This document shows, piece after piece, positions 6,137 through 7,822 of a stretch of DNA of 7,822 nucleotides. Under the pieces are notes generated by a model. The model saw only the letters and a program-made list of their open reading frames with translations. It ran no database searches and was not told the DNA's origin. Every line of letters starts with the position of its first letter. Within the stretch, counting starts at the first letter, position 1. This DNA comes from Bacteroidales bacterium UBA3382 (GTDB lineage: Bacteria > Bacteroidota > Bacteroidia > Bacteroidales > UBA932): NCBI GenBank assembly GCA_002358965.1, contig DEPW01000047.1, positions 8,573 through 16,394 on the forward strand. The letters are read 5' to 3'. A program made the translations under genes and the position numbers.

Positions 6137-6157
6137 GAATATTGATGTTTCGAATGC

Positions 6158-6165
6158 CAAAAATA
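6158..6165 (-). promoter_or_regulatory. -7 box (TATTTTTG) of the NUDIX gene
   Basis: On the minus strand TATTTTTG matches TAnnTTTG exactly and ends 21 bases before the ATG at 6136; the expected start site is about 6150. No clear TTTG -33 element is visible upstream. Its -33 region would fall at about 6183-6190, next to or on the -7 box of pyrE. Confidence 0.58.
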
Positions 6166-6189
6166 GATAATATTTTCCTTAAATTTTCG

Positions 6190-6197
6190 TATTTTTG
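6190..6197 (+). promoter_or_regulatory. -7 box (TATTTTTG) of the pyrE unit
   Basis: TATTTTTG matches TAnnTTTG exactly. The expected start site is near 6204, giving a leader of about 20 bases to ATG 6224. No clear TTTG -33 element is seen. The expected -33 position (about 6166-6171) abuts the NUDIX -7 box, so the two promoters face apart across only 24 bp between boxes. An 8-bp palindrome, CATCGATG (6198-6205), lies at the predicted start site. No attenuator hairpin is visible in the leader. Confidence 0.6.
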
Positions 6198-6223
6198 CAT
6201 CGATGTACAGTTATTTTACGATT

Positions 6224-6862
6224 ATGGAAAATGTTGAGAAAAAGGTAGCGGAGTCGCTGCTTGAAATCAAGGCGGTGACATTGTCCCCTGACAAGCCGTA
6301 TACTTGGGCTTCAGGGTGGAAATCCCCGATATATTGCGACAACAGGAAGGTCTTGTCATATCCGGCCCTGAGGCATGACATAGCCGGCTGGATCGCGGAT
6401 ACGGTCAAAGCCAATTTCGGCGATGCCGACATCGTTGCCGGGGTGGCTACCGGCGCCATAGCGATAGGCATACTCGTCGCGGAAATCCTGGAAAAGCCGT
6501 TCATTTATGTCAGACCGAAACCTAAAGACCACGGTACGGGTTCCATGATTGAAGGCGTCTTGCCTGAAGGAGCCAAAGTGGTGGTGATCGAAGACCTGAT
6601 ATCTACCGGCAATTCGTCGCTTTCGGCGGTAGACGCTTTAAGGAGGAACAAAGCCATAGTGATTGGAATGTCTGCAATCTTCAGCTACAATTTCCCTCAG
6701 GCAAGAGAGGCTTTTGAAAACGCCAATGTCGAATTGCACACGCTTACCAACTATGATACCCTGCTCGATGCCGCGCGTTCTTGCGGATATATCAGGGAAG
6801 AGGATATGAATCTGCTGCGCGAATGGAGGTACTCGCCTGCCAATTGGGGTAAAAATGAATAA
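6224..6862 (+). CDS. pyrE: Orotate phosphoribosyltransferase
   Basis: PyrE joins orotate to PRPP to give orotidine 5'-monophosphate, the fifth step of de novo pyrimidine synthesis; it acts as a cytoplasmic dimer. The 212-residue protein is full length. The PRPP-binding motif is VVVIEDLISTGNSS (119-132), with E123/D124 as the acidic pair and T128/G129 in the loop. The mobile catalytic loop is VRPKPKDHGTGSMIEG (96-111), with R97, K101 and H103 at the expected positions. By alignment from memory, P98 sits where enteric PyrE has a second active-site Lys, as I believe is usual in this phylum. YTWASGWKSPIYCDNR (26-41) is the conserved orotate-side segment. ATG 6224 was chosen over ATG 6203 because the latter falls at or before the predicted transcript start and adds seven residues (MYSYFTI) outside the family pattern. 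The next gene overlaps the 3' end by 8 bp, which suggests translational coupling. Confidence 0.96.
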   Translation: MENVEKKVAESLLEIKAVTLSPDKPYTWASGWKSPIYCDNRKVLSYPALRHDIAGWIADTVKANFGDADIVAGVATGAIAIGILVAEILEKPFIYVRPKPKDHGTGSMIEGVLPEGAKVVVIEDLISTGNSSLSAVDALRRNKAIVIGMSAIFSYNFPQAREAFENANVELHTLTNYDTLLDAARSCGYIREEDMNLLREWRYSPANWGKNE

Positions 6863-7310
6863 GAAGGTAAGTAGCAAGCATACCGTGATCGAGCGCCGCC
6901 CGTATGAAATATACATGGCCTTTACGGACATGCGCAATTTTGTTAATTTCCTTCCCGAAGACAAGAAAGCCGGTATCGTAGCGGATTTCGACTCCGTTTC
7001 GGGTACTTTCCACGGAATGAGCCTCGGGGTGAAGGTGGTTTCGAGGGTGCCGTATTCGGAGATATGTTTCGAAAGTACGGAATCCCCGATGCCTTTTTCG
7101 TTCAGCCTGCATTTCGACAAGGGCCCGGACGATGCTTCGACGGATTTCCATATCGAGCTCGATACACAGCTCAATGCCATGATGAATATGATGATAGGCG
7201 GGAAATTGCAGGGTGCCGTAGACAAGATCGCGGATGCGCTTGCCGATGCGGCAAGGGGCAGATTCCCTGAAGGTTTCGATCCGTCCGAATACGGAATGAA
7301 AGGCTTTTAA
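6855..7310 (+). CDS. SRPBCC/START-like fold protein, function unknown
   Basis: A 151-residue cytoplasmic protein with the layout of the SRPBCC (Bet v1/polyketide cyclase-like) fold: a first strand (KVSSKHTVIERRP), helices (YEIYMAFTDMRNFVNFLP, 17-34), a run of antiparallel strands (39-104) and a long C-terminal helix (GGKLQGAVDKIADALADAA, 116-134). The fold forms a cavity for hydrophobic ligands; no ligand can be named. Met-rich residues (LNAMMNMMIGG, 107-117) line the approach to the last helix. Homologs directly after pyrE are, as I recall, common in Bacteroidales. A tail of about 17 residues past the helix, ending PSEYGMKGF, looks like an extension relative to the homologs I recall. It starts inside the pyrE stop (ATGAATAA), so it is translated with pyrE, but a role in pyrimidine synthesis is not shown. 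Confidence 0.8.
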   Translation: MNKKVSSKHTVIERRPYEIYMAFTDMRNFVNFLPEDKKAGIVADFDSVSGTFHGMSLGVKVVSRVPYSEICFESTESPMPFSFSLHFDKGPDDASTDFHIELDTQLNAMMNMMIGGKLQGAVDKIADALADAARGRFPEGFDPSEYGMKGF

Positions 7311-7316
7311 TCCGCA

Positions 7317-7822
7317 ATGCAGATGATGCCTGGCAGTATTCCGGATGCATTTGTGCAGTATCTGAATGAAGCGGCGGGAGCCGGGAAAGCCTCCGTCGCG
7401 ATTTCTTCTATCGGTTCGGCGGTCCAGGCTTCGTTGCGGGTGAATCCTGCAAAGCTGAATGCTCCTTCGGATGCAGGATATCCATGCGTCCCTGTGCCGT
7501 GGTCGGCCTGCGGCGCGGTGCTGGAAGGCAGGCCCCTGTTCACTTTGGATCCCTGTTTCCATGCCGGCGCGTATTATGTGCAGGATACTTCATCGATGTT
7601 CGTAGGACATTTTTTCAGCAAGGCTCTTGCGGCATCTGGCAAAGAAGATACGCCTTTGGCTATACTCGACCTGTGCGCTTCGCCGGGAGGGAAGACCACC
7701 GACATCGCATCAAGGATGCCTGAAGGCAGCATCGTCGTCGCAAACGAAGTCATTCACCAGCGTGCAGGGATACTGAAAGACAATGTAATGACATGGGGAA
7801 ACCCGGATGTCATAGTCACGGG
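7317..7822 (+). CDS. RsmF/NOL1-NOP2-Sun family RNA (cytosine-5) methyltransferase, N-terminal part (3' truncated by window edge)
   Basis: The frame is open from ATG 7317 to the window edge (168 codons plus two bases). The S-adenosylmethionine site is ILDLCASPGGKTT (116-128), the family's LDLCAAPGGKT with one Ala to Ser change. Just before it is the hallmark LDPCFHAGAYYVQDTSSMF (77-95), and after it VANEV and NVMTWGNPDVIVTG (156-169, the last Gly codon incomplete). SLRVNPAK (39-46) is the usual N-terminal strand. The family uses SAM to make 5-methylcytosine in rRNA; E. coli RsmF modifies 16S C1407. The catalytic TC and PC cysteines lie beyond the edge, so activity and exact target cannot be judged. 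Three in-frame ATGs (7317, 7323, 7326) could each be the start; the first was chosen, 6 bases after the SRPBCC stop. It is probably the third gene of the pyrE unit. Confidence 0.9.
   Translation, partial: MQMMPGSIPDAFVQYLNEAAGAGKASVAISSIGSAVQASLRVNPAKLNAPSDAGYPCVPVPWSACGAVLEGRPLFTLDPCFHAGAYYVQDTSSMFVGHFFSKALAASGKEDTPLAILDLCASPGGKTTDIASRMPEGSIVVANEVIHQRAGILKDNVMTWGNPDVIVT

Noticed and set aside
5666..6145. 159-codon plus-strand open frame opposite the NUDIX gene
   Set aside because: The minus strand encodes a complete Nudix box with all catalytic residues; the plus-strand reading has no recognisable features.
6792..7562. 256-codon open frame on the minus strand over pyrE, SRPBCC and methyltransferase genes
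   Set aside because: It runs across three recognisable plus-strand genes and has no family resemblance, being rich in Arg/His/Ile typical of an antisense reading of GC-rich genes.

Overview
The window is a stretch of core chromosome from a member of the Bacteroidota, most likely order Bacteroidales. The genus cannot be named from this sequence. The reasons are: (i) two proteins built from families known mainly or only from this phylum (DUF4493 plus DUF6359 in a lipoprotein, and DUF4290); (ii) several -7 boxes of the Bacteroidota form TAnnTTTG; (iii) no convincing Shine-Dalgarno sequence before any of the genes; (iv) the gene pairs ftsK/lolA-like and pyrE/SRPBCC, as I recall them from this order. 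Base composition is moderately GC-rich, with frequent AGG (Arg) and ATA (Ile) codons. Composition is even throughout, and I see no transposase, integrase, phage gene, CRISPR array, tRNA or rRNA.

Layout from left to right: the C-terminal end of a UvrD/PcrA helicase (1-339, +); a 181-bp regulatory gap (340-520) with two -7 boxes and a strong inverted repeat; a secreted DUF4493-DUF6359 lipoprotein (521-1588, +); a short gap with its own -7 box; DUF4290 (1655-2353, +), then ftsK (2357-4822, +) 3 bp later and a LolA-like periplasmic carrier (4855-5538, +) 32 bp later; a NUDIX hydrolase on the opposite strand (5513-6136, -) whose 3' end overlaps the LolA-like gene by 26 bp; a compact divergent promoter region (6137-6223); pyrE (6224-6862, +), overlapped by 8 bp by an SRPBCC-fold protein (6855-7310, +); and the first 168 codons of an RsmF/NOL1-NOP2-Sun RNA m5C methyltransferase (7317 to the edge, +).

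The genes are mostly housekeeping: DNA repair (UvrD), chromosome segregation at the septum (FtsK), envelope lipoprotein traffic (LolA-like), pyrimidine synthesis (PyrE), nucleotide clean-up (NUDIX) and rRNA modification. DUF4290-ftsK-lolA-like looks like one transcription unit, and pyrE-SRPBCC-methyltransferase looks like another. I did not find a new defence system or mobile system. The points most worth checking are a two-fold internal repeat in DUF4290 (63 residues, alignable without gaps), a same-frame UGA-C junction between DUF4290 and ftsK, a hairpin whose 5' arm contains the -7 box of the lipoprotein gene, and the interlocked divergent promoters of the NUDIX gene and pyrE.
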